A DNA stretch of 64,000 nucleotides. Source: an uncultured bacterium. Its GTDB lineage: Bacteria > Bacillota > Limnochordia > DTU080 > JAAYLA01. The translations under genes and the position numbers were made by a program. Shown here in pieces: positions 33,910 through 43,765 of this stretch (position 1 is its first letter; each line of letters opens with the position of its first letter). The notes beneath the pieces were generated by a model. It did no database searches. It was not told the origin of the DNA and saw nothing but the letters and a program-made list of their open reading frames with translations. Where the stretch lies: the NCBI GenBank assembly GCA_937983075.1, contig CALKAQ010000033.1, positions 18,670 to 82,669 of the forward strand, in the 5' to 3' direction.

Positions 33910-34521
33910 GTGGATGATCTCAGCCCCAGGCAACGGCAAATTTTAGAATTTATTCGTTCCGAGGTGATGAAGAAGGGATATCCCCCATCCGTACGTGAGG
34001 TCGGTCAAGCTGTCGGGCTGAGCTCCAGTTCAACCGTTCACGCTCACCTCGGAAAGCTCGAAGAAAAAGGCTACATTCGCCGCGATCCAACGAAGCCCCG
34101 GGCCATCGAGCTGTTGGACCGTGCGAACGGTGAACAAATCAGGAAAGACATTGTTCAAGTTCCGGTTGTCGGCAGGGTCACTGCCGGTGCCCCCATCTTG
34201 GCGGTTGAAAACATCGATGATTATTTCCCCATGCCGAAAGAGTTTGCCGGCGATGGAGAGACTTTTATGCTCAAAGTGCGGGGCAACAGCATGATCGAAG
34301 CAGGAATATTCGACAGCGATTATGTTGTCGTCAGACGTCAGTCGCACGCTGAAAACGGTGATATCGTCGTCGCCCTTTTGGAAGATGAGGCGACGGTCAA
34401 ACGGTTTTTCCGCGAGACCAATCACGTACGCTTGCAACCGGAAAATCCGCATATGCAGCCGATTTTGGTGCGCGACGTGCAGATTTTGGGCAAAGTGATT
34501 GGGGTTTTCCGAAAGCTATAA
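33910..34521 (+). CDS. lexA: LexA repressor
   Basis: The 203-residue protein has the winged helix (LSPRQRQILEFIRSEVMKKGYPPSVREVGQAVGLSS) and the S24 protease domain. The Ala-Gly cleavage site is in VTAGAP, the nucleophile Ser in GNSMIEAG and the Lys in ATVKRFF. RecA filaments trigger self-cleavage and derepress SOS genes. GTG 33910 is chosen because it is eight bases after AAGGGAG; GTG 33901 lies too near. Confidence 0.96.
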   Translation: MDDLSPRQRQILEFIRSEVMKKGYPPSVREVGQAVGLSSSSTVHAHLGKLEEKGYIRRDPTKPRAIELLDRANGEQIRKDIVQVPVVGRVTAGAPILAVENIDDYFPMPKEFAGDGETFMLKVRGNSMIEAGIFDSDYVVVRRQSHAENGDIVVALLEDEATVKRFFRETNHVRLQPENPHMQPILVRDVQILGKVIGVFRKL

Positions 34522-34534
34522 GGCGGCGCGTAAA

Positions 34535-34575
34535 TGCCACCGCCCTGCGGTTGAGCTGAGCGGTTGAGCTGAATG
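34535..34575 (+). repeat. Two tandem copies of a 13-base repeat
   Basis: GCGGTTGAGCTGA occurs twice head to tail in the short region between lexA and its terminator. It looks like a local duplication and nothing is inferred from it. Confidence 0.6.
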
Positions 34576-34577
34576 GA

Positions 34578-34614
34578 AGAAACGCCTATCAGACATGCGA
34601 TAGGCGTTTCTCTC
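34578..34614. terminator. Terminator between lexA and the convergent hypothetical gene
   Basis: AGAAACGCCTATC (34578-34590) pairs perfectly with GATAGGCGTTTCT (34599-34611), followed by CTC. Its symmetry suits termination from both sides. Confidence 0.75.
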
Positions 34615-34621
34615 AGCAGGG

Positions 34622-35074
34622 TCAAGAAGTTTTTTGAGCTAAGCGTAGCCTTGAAGCGTTGATTTCGAGCGGTTTATCGTTGCGAGCCAGCCGCCCGGCA
34701 TCGGGCAGTTGTCGCAATGGTCGTTTTCTTTGGTTCCGCAGAAAGACAATCGTTTTTTGATCGATGCCAAGAAGATCAAAAAACAGATGAAATGCTTGTT
34801 CGCGTCCTGCGAGTTCCGGATGCTTTGTTTCCGCTTCACGGTCGAGTCGAGGCAGCTGCGTGTACGTTCGAACTGCTTCCTTGTATGCTTCGTCTACGCC
34901 GCCGCGTTCAACGGCTTCCATAAAATGCGTATATTGATCTCGGCGTGCCTCGGCATGATGGTGCCAGTAAAGGGGTTCGGATGTTTGAAGACTGAATAGC
35001 AAGTCTTGTTTTGCGAGACGCTTGAACTTCTTCAGCCCCCGCATGACCTCTTCTTTGCCGACGAGAATAATGAT
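34622..35074 (-). CDS. Hypothetical protein, probably with an ATC/ATT start
   Basis: From ATG 35044 the protein has 140 residues (MRGLKKFKRLAKQDLLF...). It is basic and helical, with no family I recognise. No ribosome binding site fits that ATG well, apart from AGAGG. In contrast GAGGGGAG at 35081-35088 lies six to nine bases from ATC 35074 or ATT 35071. Starting there adds an in-frame beta strand, IIILVGKEEV, and the frame is closed by a TGA directly upstream. The extended start is my inference. Confidence 0.55.
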   Translation of the reverse strand: MIILVGKEEVMRGLKKFKRLAKQDLLFSLQTSEPLYWHHHAEARRDQYTHFMEAVERGGVDEAYKEAVRTYTQLPRLDREAETKHPELAGREQAFHLFFDLLGIDQKTIVFLRNQRKRPLRQLPDAGRLARNDKPLEINASRLRLAQKTS

Positions 35075-35148
35075 TTTTCACTCCCCTCTCGTGAACAACG
35101 CCAAACCAACCGCCGCCATGTTTGTTCCTGAAGCCTTCTCGGTGGCAT

Positions 35149-35189
35149 GAAAAAAGCCACTGGGACAATGACGTTGTCCGAGTGACTTG
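35149..35189 (-). terminator. Rho-independent terminator of the upstream minus-strand gene
   Basis: On the minus strand, CACTCGGACAA pairs with TTGTCCCAGTG around CGTCA (one mismatch), ending in GGCTTTTTT. Confidence 0.7.
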
Positions 35190-35193
35190 GGTT

Positions 35194-35445
35194 TCACGAC
35201 GAGTTCTGTTTTGCCTTGAGTGGTTGATATTGAATCCTTTCGCCGCCGAGCCAGTAAAAGTAGCCAGAGCTCGGCTCATCCGCCCTTGGCCGCACGGCTA
35301 CCGCCCACGCCGTAAGAAGGCTGCCGTAATCGATACCTTCTGAGCTGCCCGTGTCGCCGACGTGGGACTTGCGCCGTGCCCATGCTTGCAGCTGCTGGTA
35401 CGTCAACCGGGCCGGCGGCGGAATGAGATGTAGGTTCTGATCCAT
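35194..35445 (-). CDS. Small hypothetical protein
   Basis: ATG 35445 after AAGGGGGAG gives 83 residues (MDQNLHLIPPPARLTYQQLQAWARR...). It is polar, has Pro- and Tyr-containing segments (GYFYWLGGERIQYQPL) and is unlike any family I know. It ends just before a terminator, which supports it as a real gene. Confidence 0.5.
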   Translation of the reverse strand: MDQNLHLIPPPARLTYQQLQAWARRKSHVGDTGSSEGIDYGSLLTAWAVAVRPRADEPSSGYFYWLGGERIQYQPLKAKQNSS

Positions 35446-35546
35446 CGGCAGGGCTCCCCCTTCCCCGTCCGCAAGACCATTCCTCGACATCGGTTGTAGT
35501 ATACGTCAATTCTCGGCAAAAAGATGTACGGGAAAAAAGATCGGCA

Positions 35547-35756
35547 CTACGAAGAAGGGGTGTTTTCTCCCTCTCTCGTCGCATAGATTGAAATGCCGAA
35601 CTCACCGGACTCTGTGCGGGTGAGTCCGAAAATAAATCCTTTGTGCTTCAGGCTCTGGTTCAAAAAGGTAATCAGACGGTGGACATCTCCGGAAAGCGTG
35701 AATGTTTCGCTCGCAAAGTGCTGTAGACGGTCGGTTTTTGTATGGTTCGTTGGCAT
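35547..35756 (-). CDS. YpmA-like (DUF4264-like) small protein
   Basis: The 69-residue protein contains TFTLSGDVHRLITFLNQSLKHKGFIFGLTRTESGEFGISIYATR. This resembles the core of the Firmicute DUF4264/YpmA family (hydrophobic strand, LN-LK, FGL, ISIY). The role of that family is unknown. GCGAGG precedes the ATG. Confidence 0.6.
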   Translation of the reverse strand: MPTNHTKTDRLQHFASETFTLSGDVHRLITFLNQSLKHKGFIFGLTRTESGEFGISIYATREGENTPSS

Positions 35757-35812
35757 CCAGGTGCCTCGCTTTCAACATATTTGTCGGTCGCATTTGCTGT
35801 TGCGCTGTATCT

Positions 35813-36058
35813 CTAGGATACCATGAACACCCGCGAAATTTGGAGGGAAAGCGCCGCAAACAGCACGACGACGTACAATAGCGCCATCACCGTACCGATC
35901 ATTACGAGAAAATGCGTGAAGACTCCTTCCGACGACCTAGGATGCAGTTCTGTGAGGTGAATGTGCGCGCCGCGGATGCTTAGGCTTTCGAATATGAGGA
36001 CGGAAATGCCGGCAGCTATCACTCCCACGGTCACCCAAACGTGAGCAAACGAATCCAC
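35813..36058 (-). CDS. Small membrane protein, unknown
   Basis: The 81-residue protein has two hydrophobic helices (VWVTVGVIAAGISVLIF, FLVMIGTVMALLYVVVLFAAL) separated by a His-rich loop (GAHIHLTELHPRSSEG). The GTG start is preceded by AAGGAG at eleven bases. It lies downstream of sigH on the same strand. Confidence 0.5.
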   Translation of the reverse strand: MDSFAHVWVTVGVIAAGISVLIFESLSIRGAHIHLTELHPRSSEGVFTHFLVMIGTVMALLYVVVLFAALSLQISRVFMVS

Positions 36059-36154
36059 GCCTGTTTCAGCTCCTTGCGCGCTTTGATGCGCCGTTTGCTA
36101 AAACAGGATATGCCGCTTCATCGTGGCGGGTGCGCTCACGCTGAGCGACGTGGC

Positions 36155-36826
36155 TTAGGGCAGCAAGCCATATTTTTTGCGGGCCAGCTTGGCTTTCTGT
36201 TCAATTTTGTTTTTGATGCGACAGAGTGCGTTGTCGATAGACTTCGTATGAGTGTTCAACTCATCCGCCATTTCTTTATAGGACAACCCGCTGATATACA
36301 ACTGGAAGACGTTGTGCTCAAACGTGCTCAAGATTTGTTTGATCAAATCTTGCACAAACTGTAGATGCTCTTTTTCTATCAAGATCGTTTCCGGGTTGTC
36401 CATGTTGTGGTTTGAAATCACTTCCATCAACGTTCGATCGCCGTCAGCGTCATAGATTGGCTTATAAAGCGAAGTGTAGGAATTTAACGGGATGTGCTTC
36501 TGGCGGGTCGTACCTTTGACTGCACTGATGATGTTGCGTATGATGCACAGCTTCGCAAACGACCAAAAGGACGACGTACCAGGCGAGAAATCTCGTATCG
36601 CTTTGAAGAGGCCGATCATGCCTTCTTGCATCAAGTCATCGTCTTCCGCACCTTGCAGGAAATACGGGCGGGTCCATATGTAAACGAGCTTTTGATATTT
36701 GCGGAGCAAATATTCAACGGCATCTTCGTCTCCTTGTTGGGCCAGTGCGACAATCTCTTCGTCAGTGAGCTCCGAGTAGTCTATCTTCGCTTTTTGGCTA
36801 CTCTTTTCAGTAAGCGAACCATTCAA
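36155..36826 (-). CDS. sigH: RNA polymerase sigma-H factor (Spo0H)
   Basis: The 223-residue sigma-70 family protein has region 2 (DEDAVEYLLRKYQKLVYIWTRPYFLQGAEDDDLMQEGMIGLFKAIRDF) and region 4 (FEHNVFQLYISGLSYKEMADELNTHTKSIDNALCRIKNKI). The layout and C-terminus (ARKKYGLLP) match SigH of sporulating Bacilli, which drives early sporulation and competence genes. The TTG start follows AGGAG by nine bases. An inverted repeat lies between promoter region and ribosome binding site. Confidence 0.93.
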   Translation of the reverse strand: MNGSLTEKSSQKAKIDYSELTDEEIVALAQQGDEDAVEYLLRKYQKLVYIWTRPYFLQGAEDDDLMQEGMIGLFKAIRDFSPGTSSFWSFAKLCIIRNIISAVKGTTRQKHIPLNSYTSLYKPIYDADGDRTLMEVISNHNMDNPETILIEKEHLQFVQDLIKQILSTFEHNVFQLYISGLSYKEMADELNTHTKSIDNALCRIKNKIEQKAKLARKKYGLLP

Positions 36827-36843
36827 GAGCTTTCACTCCTAAC

Positions 36844-36859
36844 GTTGACAAACGTCAAC
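36844..36859. repeat. Inverted repeat upstream of sigH
   Basis: GTTGACAAACGTCAAC is a perfect repeat with six-base arms, about 6 bases before the AGGAG of sigH. It could be an operator or an RNA hairpin affecting translation; neither is shown. Confidence 0.5.
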
Positions 36860-36968
36860 TTTTTGAGATGTCCAGTTCTAATATTTCTCTTCGATGCTCC
36901 ATTCCCCTCTCAAAAGTCAATGAAGAGTGTCTATTTAAGTAGTTCTTCTCATCCCGTGTTTCGGAAAC

Positions 36969-37009
36969 AAAAAAAGAGCCGCTTCAAACCGGTCTGAGCA
37001 GGCTCTCAA
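36969..37009 (-). terminator. Terminator between speD and sigH
   Basis: On the minus strand AGAGCC-T-GCT pairs with AGCGGCTCT around CAGACCGGTTTGA, followed by TTTTTTT. The 208 bases between this and the speD stop show no gene I can support. Confidence 0.75.
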
Positions 37010-37216
37010 CAGAAACGAAATAAAGGTGTGTGTGTGGGCATTCACCGTCTGCGTAGTCTTGATTACACGCTTTGGATCGTGCCCACCCCGCTTGAAGCGC
37101 GCCGACCTCGGTCGGTGCGAACCAAAGGAAGGTCAATATCAATGCAGTCGTATAGAGGAATAATGGGAAATCAACCGCACGAAGTTTTGCCTTCAGCCTT
37201 CCCTTACGGGTGTGAG

Positions 37217-37600
37217 TTAGGCGCTTTCGTCGACCTTTACGACTTCCGGCTGCTGAATTCCGCGAGGAATTTCATTGATGCGCGTGTCCGTTGCATTGAA
37301 TGATTTCACCAAGTAGTTGCAGGCATTCCACGGATCGACCGTGTCACCGCATGTAAACACATCAATCGCTGCATAGCCAAGCTCCGGCCACGTGTGGATG
37401 GCAAGGTGACTTTCGGAGATGACGACGACTCCGCTGACACCTTGGGGGGCAAACTGGTGAAAGGCCACTTCGCGAATTTCCGCACCGGCCCTCAGTGCCG
37501 CCTCCACCATAATGTTTTCCACCCGACGCCGATCGTTCAATACCTCAGGATCACATCCGTACGCCTCGCACAAGATGTGACGACCCAAAGTATGAATCAT
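37217..37600 (-). CDS. speD: S-adenosylmethionine decarboxylase proenzyme
   Basis: The 127-residue protein is the small bacterial SpeD type. It contains the self-cleavage site before the Ser in VVISESHLAIHTWPE, which becomes the pyruvoyl cofactor, and the catalytic His and Cys in AIHTWPELGYAAIDVFTCGDTVDP. It makes decarboxylated SAM for spermidine synthesis; speE is not in the window. GAAAGGGGG precedes the ATG. Confidence 0.95.
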   Translation of the reverse strand: MIHTLGRHILCEAYGCDPEVLNDRRRVENIMVEAALRAGAEIREVAFHQFAPQGVSGVVVISESHLAIHTWPELGYAAIDVFTCGDTVDPWNACNYLVKSFNATDTRINEIPRGIQQPEVVKVDESA

Positions 37601-37645
37601 TGTTTAGCCCCCTTTCATAATGCTCCGAACAAGAAATCAAGCTTC

Positions 37646-37674
37646 ATTCTAAGCATGAGGGGGCCGCATGTCAA
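37646..37674 (-). promoter_or_regulatory. Promoter of speD
   Basis: On the minus strand TTGACA (37669-37674) is 17 bases from TAGAAT (37646-37651), about 45 bases before the speD ATG. Confidence 0.75.
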
Positions 37675-37780
37675 GATAAATTAATAGGCATGTGGAAATA
37701 TGTGATCGTGCAGCGGAGCGCTTGAATTTAGCATTTGGACAATATCAACTTGCAAATTGGGCGCTTGCCCGCTTGGCCAC

Positions 37781-39019
37781 CTACAGTTGTTCGAGTGCCG
37801 TGACGACTTCCTCCAGCGCAATGAAAATGTGCTCTTTGGATGTGCCGCCTTGCAGGAACACCGCATACGGCGGACGCATAGGGCCGTCGGCTGAAAACTC
37901 CAGCGAGCCGCCTTGTACAAAGGTGCCGGCCGCCATAATGACGGGATCGGCGTATCCCGGCAAATCTCCCGGCTCCGGAGTCACGATGGCGTCGATCGGC
38001 GATGCTTGCTGTACCGCTCGGCAGAAAGCCCGCATTTTATCGGGATCGTTTAAAATCACGACTTGCACTGTATCGGTGCGGACGTCGTCCACACCGGGCC
38101 GCACTTCGTATCCCATGGATTCAAACAGCGCCGCGGCGGTGACGGCTCCGATGACTGCTTCACCGACGACATGCGGAGCCATGAACAGACCCTGTAGCAG
38201 GATGCGCCCCAGCCCGAAAGTCGGCCCGACATCGCTGCCTAGCCCCGGTGCCGTAATCGCTTCGGCGGCGAGTTCAACGAGATCGCGACGGCCGGCGATG
38301 TATCCACCCGAAGGCGCCAATGTGCCGCCGGGATTCTTGATCAAAGAACCGGCCATCAGATCAACCCCTACGTTTGTCGGTTCTTGGTCTTCGACGAATT
38401 CACCGTAGCAGTTGTCGACAAAAACGACGATGTCCGGGCGATATTGGTGTATGGCATCTGTGGCTTCTTCGATTTGCGCGATGCTCAGCGATGGCCGAAG
38501 TGAGTAGCCACGGGAACGTTGAATGAGGACCATCCGTGTTTCCGGACGAATGGCCGCCAGCGCGGCCGGAATATCGATGTTGCCCTCCGGAGTTAGCTCC
38601 ACCTCATCGTAAGCGATGCCCCATGCACGCAGTGAACTCTTGCCGGGGCCTTGAATCACTTGCCGCAAGGTGTCGTAAGGAGCGCCGCTGATGGAAAGCA
38701 GGTGATCGCCGGGTCGCAATATGCCAAACAAGCTCTTGGTGATGGCGTGCGTGCCCGAAATGAGCTGCGGCTGAACGACCGCGGCTTCCGCCTGCAAACT
38801 TGCCGCAAACACGTTGTTCAAGGCTTCACGGGCGGGATCATTGTAGCCGTAGCCCGTTGTTCCGGTAAGGTGGAACTCCGTGATGTGATTGCTGCGGAAA
38901 GCATCGAGAACTCGCTTTTGGTTTTTCAATCGAACCGCATCGACATGCGCCCAGGCGCTTTGGGCACGACGGATCGCTTGTTGAACCAAAGGCAACTCCG
39001 AAATCAGATGTACCGCCAT
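37781..39019 (-). CDS. PLP-dependent methionine gamma-lyase/aluminium-resistance family protein (YnbB-like)
   Basis: The 412-residue protein is of the Cys/Met-metabolism PLP family, with the Schiff-base Lys in GSLIKNPGGTLAP and the active-site stretches LISGTHAITKSLFGIL, FVDNCYGEFVE and IQRSRGYSLRPSL. This matches the YnbB/aluminium-resistance group, which in B. subtilis lies near spoVK and glnR. The reaction in vivo is uncertain. Its ATG overlaps the stop of the 74-residue gene upstream (TAATG), so it is probably read with the trp operon tail. Confidence 0.88.
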   Translation of the reverse strand: MAVHLISELPLVQQAIRRAQSAWAHVDAVRLKNQKRVLDAFRSNHITEFHLTGTTGYGYNDPAREALNNVFAASLQAEAAVVQPQLISGTHAITKSLFGILRPGDHLLSISGAPYDTLRQVIQGPGKSSLRAWGIAYDEVELTPEGNIDIPAALAAIRPETRMVLIQRSRGYSLRPSLSIAQIEEATDAIHQYRPDIVVFVDNCYGEFVEDQEPTNVGVDLMAGSLIKNPGGTLAPSGGYIAGRRDLVELAAEAITAPGLGSDVGPTFGLGRILLQGLFMAPHVVGEAVIGAVTAAALFESMGYEVRPGVDDVRTDTVQVVILNDPDKMRAFCRAVQQASPIDAIVTPEPGDLPGYADPVIMAAGTFVQGGSLEFSADGPMRPPYAVFLQGGTSKEHIFIALEEVVTALEQL

Positions 39020-39243
39020 TAGATCTTCGTCACCGCCGAACGAACTTTCACCCGTTTGCCTCCAAGGCTGTCGATGGTCGAGTCACGCAGCTGTTTTTCC
39101 GAATGAACTTGGAGGCGCCACTTGCCACTTTCCAGCGGGCGAATTTCCAGTTCACCGCTGATCTCATGCTTTTCCCAGAGTTTATCGACTGCTTTGCGCA
39201 GCGTCGCTTCGTCGTCGAACTCGAGGGCGAAAGATATGATCAT
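39019..39243 (-). CDS. Small hypothetical protein between trpA and the YnbB-like gene
   Basis: The 74-residue protein has a beta-alpha-beta pattern (IISFALEFDDEATLRKAVDKLWEKHEISGELEIRPLESGKWRLQVHS) and a basic C-terminus. AAGGA precedes the ATG at a good distance. It starts 25 bases after trpA and overlaps the next start codon, so it belongs to the same transcript. I do not know the family. Confidence 0.6.
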   Translation of the reverse strand: MIISFALEFDDEATLRKAVDKLWEKHEISGELEIRPLESGKWRLQVHSEKQLRDSTIDSLGGKRVKVRSAVTKI

Positions 39244-39268
39244 AAGTTGATTCCTTCCCTGCCGTTGA

Positions 39269-40098
39269 TTAATCGTTCGTTGCCACCGTCGTCAAGGTCC
39301 CACGGTCGATGCCTTGACGGAACGATGCCATAAAACTGTAGGCGACCTCCGCTGCAGCTTCCGGGGACGAAGCGTTTTCATGAATGGTGTTGATCAGCGC
39401 GCTGCCGACAATGACGCCATCGGCCACGCCGGCTACTTGTGCCGCCTGATCCGGCGTGGAAATGCCAAACCCCACGGCGAGAGGAATGTCGGTCACTTTG
39501 CGGACACGACTCAAAAACGGCTCAAGAGCGGTCGATATGTGTGTGCGCACACCGGTAACACCGGTCAAGGAGACGCAGTAAATAAAGCCGGACGCTTGCT
39601 CGGTCGTGCGCTTAATGCGCTCGGGCGTACTTGTGGGAGCCAGGAGGTAAATGAGGTCAAGCCCGGCGTCCTTCGCTTTTTGCCGCAAGCTTTCGCTGGC
39701 TTCGAGAGGCAGGTCGGGGACGATCAAGCCGTCGATGCCCGCTGCGGCGGCGTCGGCAACGAAACGTTCTTCGCCCTGTCGGAAAATGCAGTTGTAATAT
39801 ACCAAATATAAAAGCGGCACTTCGACCCCTTGCGTACGCATTTGTTTGACCGATTCGTGCACTTTGGCGATGGTCGTGCCGGCCTCGAGCGCTCGTTGGG
39901 CCGCGAGCTGAATCGTCGGACCGTCGGCGAGCGGATCGGAATAAGGTATGCCGATTTCGATTAAATCGGCTCCACCGGAGACAAGCGCAGGCACGATGGC
40001 CTCGGTTGCCGCCAATGAAGGATCTCCCGCCGTGATATACGGGATGAGTGCTGTTCGTTTCTCGGCACGCAGCCGTTTGAACGTATCGGCAATGCGAC

Positions 40099-40102
<4 letters not shown>
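39269..40102 (-). CDS. trpA: Tryptophan synthase alpha subunit
   Basis: The 277-residue TIM-barrel protein cleaves indole-3-glycerol phosphate to indole. The catalytic Glu is in LIEIGIPYSDPLADGP and the catalytic Asp in GLIVPDLP; the phosphate-binding loop is GFGISTPDQA...GVIVGSALI. The GTG start overlaps the trpB stop by four bases. It ends the classic trp gene order and works in complex with TrpB. Confidence 0.96.
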
Positions 40103-41295
<1,193 letters not shown>

Positions 41296-41913
41296 GGTAA
41301 GAACTCCTCGCTCTCGCAATAAACTGCTGCATTTTCTCATGGTCCTTGACGCCGGGGGATTCTTCCACCCCGCTCGAGGTATCGACGCCGAACGGCTGGA
41401 CGACCTTGATCGCTTCGGCGACATTGTCCGGGGTAAGGCCACCGGCAAGGATGATACGACGTTTCCGAGCAATCTCCGTTGCCAAGGACCAATCAAAAAT
41501 GTGCCCGGTTCCGCCGGGAACACCCGGAACGTATGAATCGAGCAAAAAGGTGTCCACCGGATATTCGTCAAGACGCGCCAAGCTTTCTGCATCCTTCACC
41601 CGGATGCTTTTGATCACTCTGCGGCCCAAAGGGAGCAGAGCCTCAACCTGCTCGGGCGTTTCGGATCCATGCAGCTGCAGAACGTCTAAATCGACCTGGT
41701 CGAGAACGGCTGCAATTTCATCTCGCGTAGCGTTGACGAACACTCCCACCCGGGAAATGAACGGACCGAGCTCTTTGCTGATGCGCCGAGCTTGCTCAGC
41801 GGTGATTTGCCGTGGACTCGGCGCAAAGATGAAGCCTACGGCGTTTGCCCCGGCGGCTTCAGCGGCCCGGGCATCTTCCGGGCGAGTCATGCCGCACAAT
41901 TTAATTTGGATCA

Positions 41914-42720
41914 TCATGCGCGTTGCCCCTGCACACTTGATGATGTACCGAGCAGCTCATCGACCGCGCTGCCGATGTCATCGCGTCGCATCAATGCCTC
42001 ACCGACGAGGACGGCTTTCGCCCCTGCCTCCCCCATCCGCTCGACGTCGGCACGCGTGAAGATGCCGCTTTCGGCGACGAGAGGAATTTCGGGCGGGATT
42101 CGTTTGGCAAGCCGGACCGTCGTATCAAGATTCGTTTCGAAGGTGTGGAGGTTTCGATTGTTCACGCCGATCAAACGGGCGCCCGATTCGAGCGCTGTAT
42201 CGAGCTCCGCTTCGTCGTGCACCTCGACGAGGGCGTCCATGCCCAACTCTTCGGCAAGCTGGCGAAAATCGCGCAGCTGGTGTCGGTCGAGACATGCAAC
42301 GATAAGCAAAATTGCATCCGCCCGCCAAGCCCGGCTTTCAACCACCTGATACGGATCGATGATGAATTCCTTGCGCAAAATGGGCAAGCGAATTTCCTGC
42401 CGAATTTGCGGCACGTATTCCAGGTGGCCGCCAAAGAACTCTTCGTCGGTCAACACGGAAACAGCGGCAGCTCCATGCTTCTCATACGTGCGAGCAATCT
42501 CGACCGGATCAAAATCCGCACGTATGATCCCTTTCGACGGCGAGGCCCGCTTGACTTCCGCAATGAGCTGCACCGGGCGATCGTCTCGTGTGATCGCTTC
42601 AATGAACGGCACCGGCGGATCGTTTTCCCGAATGCGTGCTTCAAGAAACCGTTGCGCAACGAGGCGCTTTTGTTCAGCGACCTGTTCTTTCTTATGGGCT
42701 ACGATGCGTTCGAGAATCAA
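41914..42720 (-). CDS. trpC: Indole-3-glycerol phosphate synthase
   Basis: The 268-residue TIM barrel has the catalytic Lys in IAEVKRASPSKGII and RKEFIIDPYQV, Glu in VEVHDEAELD and GVNNRNLHTFETNLDTT. TTG 42720 is chosen because AGGAG is ten bases upstream and the start gives the usual MILERIVAHKKEQV; GTG 42729 is only two bases from AGGAG. It starts two bases from the trpD stop. Confidence 0.95.
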   Translation of the reverse strand: MILERIVAHKKEQVAEQKRLVAQRFLEARIRENDPPVPFIEAITRDDRPVQLIAEVKRASPSKGIIRADFDPVEIARTYEKHGAAAVSVLTDEEFFGGHLEYVPQIRQEIRLPILRKEFIIDPYQVVESRAWRADAILLIVACLDRHQLRDFRQLAEELGMDALVEVHDEAELDTALESGARLIGVNNRNLHTFETNLDTTVRLAKRIPPEIPLVAESGIFTRADVERMGEAGAKAVLVGEALMRRDDIGSAVDELLGTSSSVQGQRA

Positions 42721-42721
42721 T

Positions 42722-43744
42722 TTACGCACAGCTCCTGATTGTATAGTCACGCAAGGCTTCGAGTTTGGCCAAGGCCTTGCCCGAGTCAATGCTGTCCGCT
42801 GCCAGGGCGACGCCGTCCTTCAAGTTGTCGGCAAGTCCGGTGACGACCAACGCCGCCGCGGCATTCATCAAGACGACGTCGCGCGGCGCACCCTTTTCTC
42901 CGGCAAGGACCGCTTGAATGATTTGGGCATTGGTGACGCTGTCGCCGCCGATTACGGATTCGCGGGACGCGGTTTGGAGCCCAAAATCTTCCGGCTCGAT
43001 GATTTGCGTTGTAACTTTCCCTTCCTGCAGCAGCGAAACCCGCGTGGGTGCGCTGATGGAAATTTCGTCGAGGCGGTCGAGCCCGTGCACGACATACGCC
43101 ATCTCGACGCCGAGCCGACCGAGGACCTCGGCTAATATGGGCGTCAGTTCAGGCTTGTAGACACCGACAACCTGCACGTGGGCGCCTGCCGGGTTCGTCA
43201 GGGGACCTAAAATGTTAAAGATCGTTCGGATGCCGATTTCCTTTCTCGGGTTGACGGCGTATTTCATCGCTCCGTGGAACGTCGGCGCAAACAAAAAACC
43301 AATGCCGACGTCGTCGATACACTGTTGTACCTGCATGGGCGTAAGGTCGATGCGTACTCCCAGCTGCTCGAGTACATCCGCCGATCCGCAGCGGCTTGAA
43401 ACCGAACGGTTGCCGTGTTTCGCCACGGTTGCCCCCGCACCTGCAACGACAAATGCAGCAGCCGTGGAAATATTGAACGTTTGCGATCCGTCGCCCCCCG
43501 TTCCGCACGTATCGACGATTTTGGCGGCACGCGGCCGAATTTGATCGGCTTTGGCCCGCATGACCCGAGCGCTGCCCGCGATTTCATCGACCGTTTCGCC
43601 TTTCATACGCAGCGCCGTGATATACGCGGCGATTTGGCTCGGCGTCGCTTGTCCACTCATAATTTCATCCATGACCGCCTGAGCTTCTGATTCCGTTAAA
43701 TCGATTCCGTCGACAACCTTTGCAATCGCTTCTCGAATCACCAT
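42722..43744 (-). CDS. trpD: Anthranilate phosphoribosyltransferase
   Basis: The 340-residue protein has the PRPP-binding motif DTCGTGGDGSQTFNIST and KHGNRSVSSRCGSADVLEQLG, with HGAMKYAVNPRKEIGIRTIFNILGPLTNP. It transfers phosphoribose to anthranilate. It is a stand-alone TrpD, separate from TrpG. ATG 43744 follows GGGGAGGGG. Confidence 0.96.
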   Translation of the reverse strand: MVIREAIAKVVDGIDLTESEAQAVMDEIMSGQATPSQIAAYITALRMKGETVDEIAGSARVMRAKADQIRPRAAKIVDTCGTGGDGSQTFNISTAAAFVVAGAGATVAKHGNRSVSSRCGSADVLEQLGVRIDLTPMQVQQCIDDVGIGFLFAPTFHGAMKYAVNPRKEIGIRTIFNILGPLTNPAGAHVQVVGVYKPELTPILAEVLGRLGVEMAYVVHGLDRLDEISISAPTRVSLLQEGKVTTQIIEPEDFGLQTASRESVIGGDSVTNAQIIQAVLAGEKGAPRDVVLMNAAAALVVTGLADNLKDGVALAADSIDSGKALAKLEALRDYTIRSCA

Positions 43745-43765
43745 GAATTCCCCTCCCCGCACAGG

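Noticed and set aside
34535..34575. Tandem 13-base repeat as the start of a CRISPR array
   Set aside because: There are only two copies with no spacer; no CRISPR-like repeat-spacer pattern was seen anywhere in the window.
36827..37216. Possible additional gene between speD and sigH
   Set aside because: All open frames there are short, lack ribosome binding sites and show no protein-like composition; only a terminator and an inverted repeat are supported.
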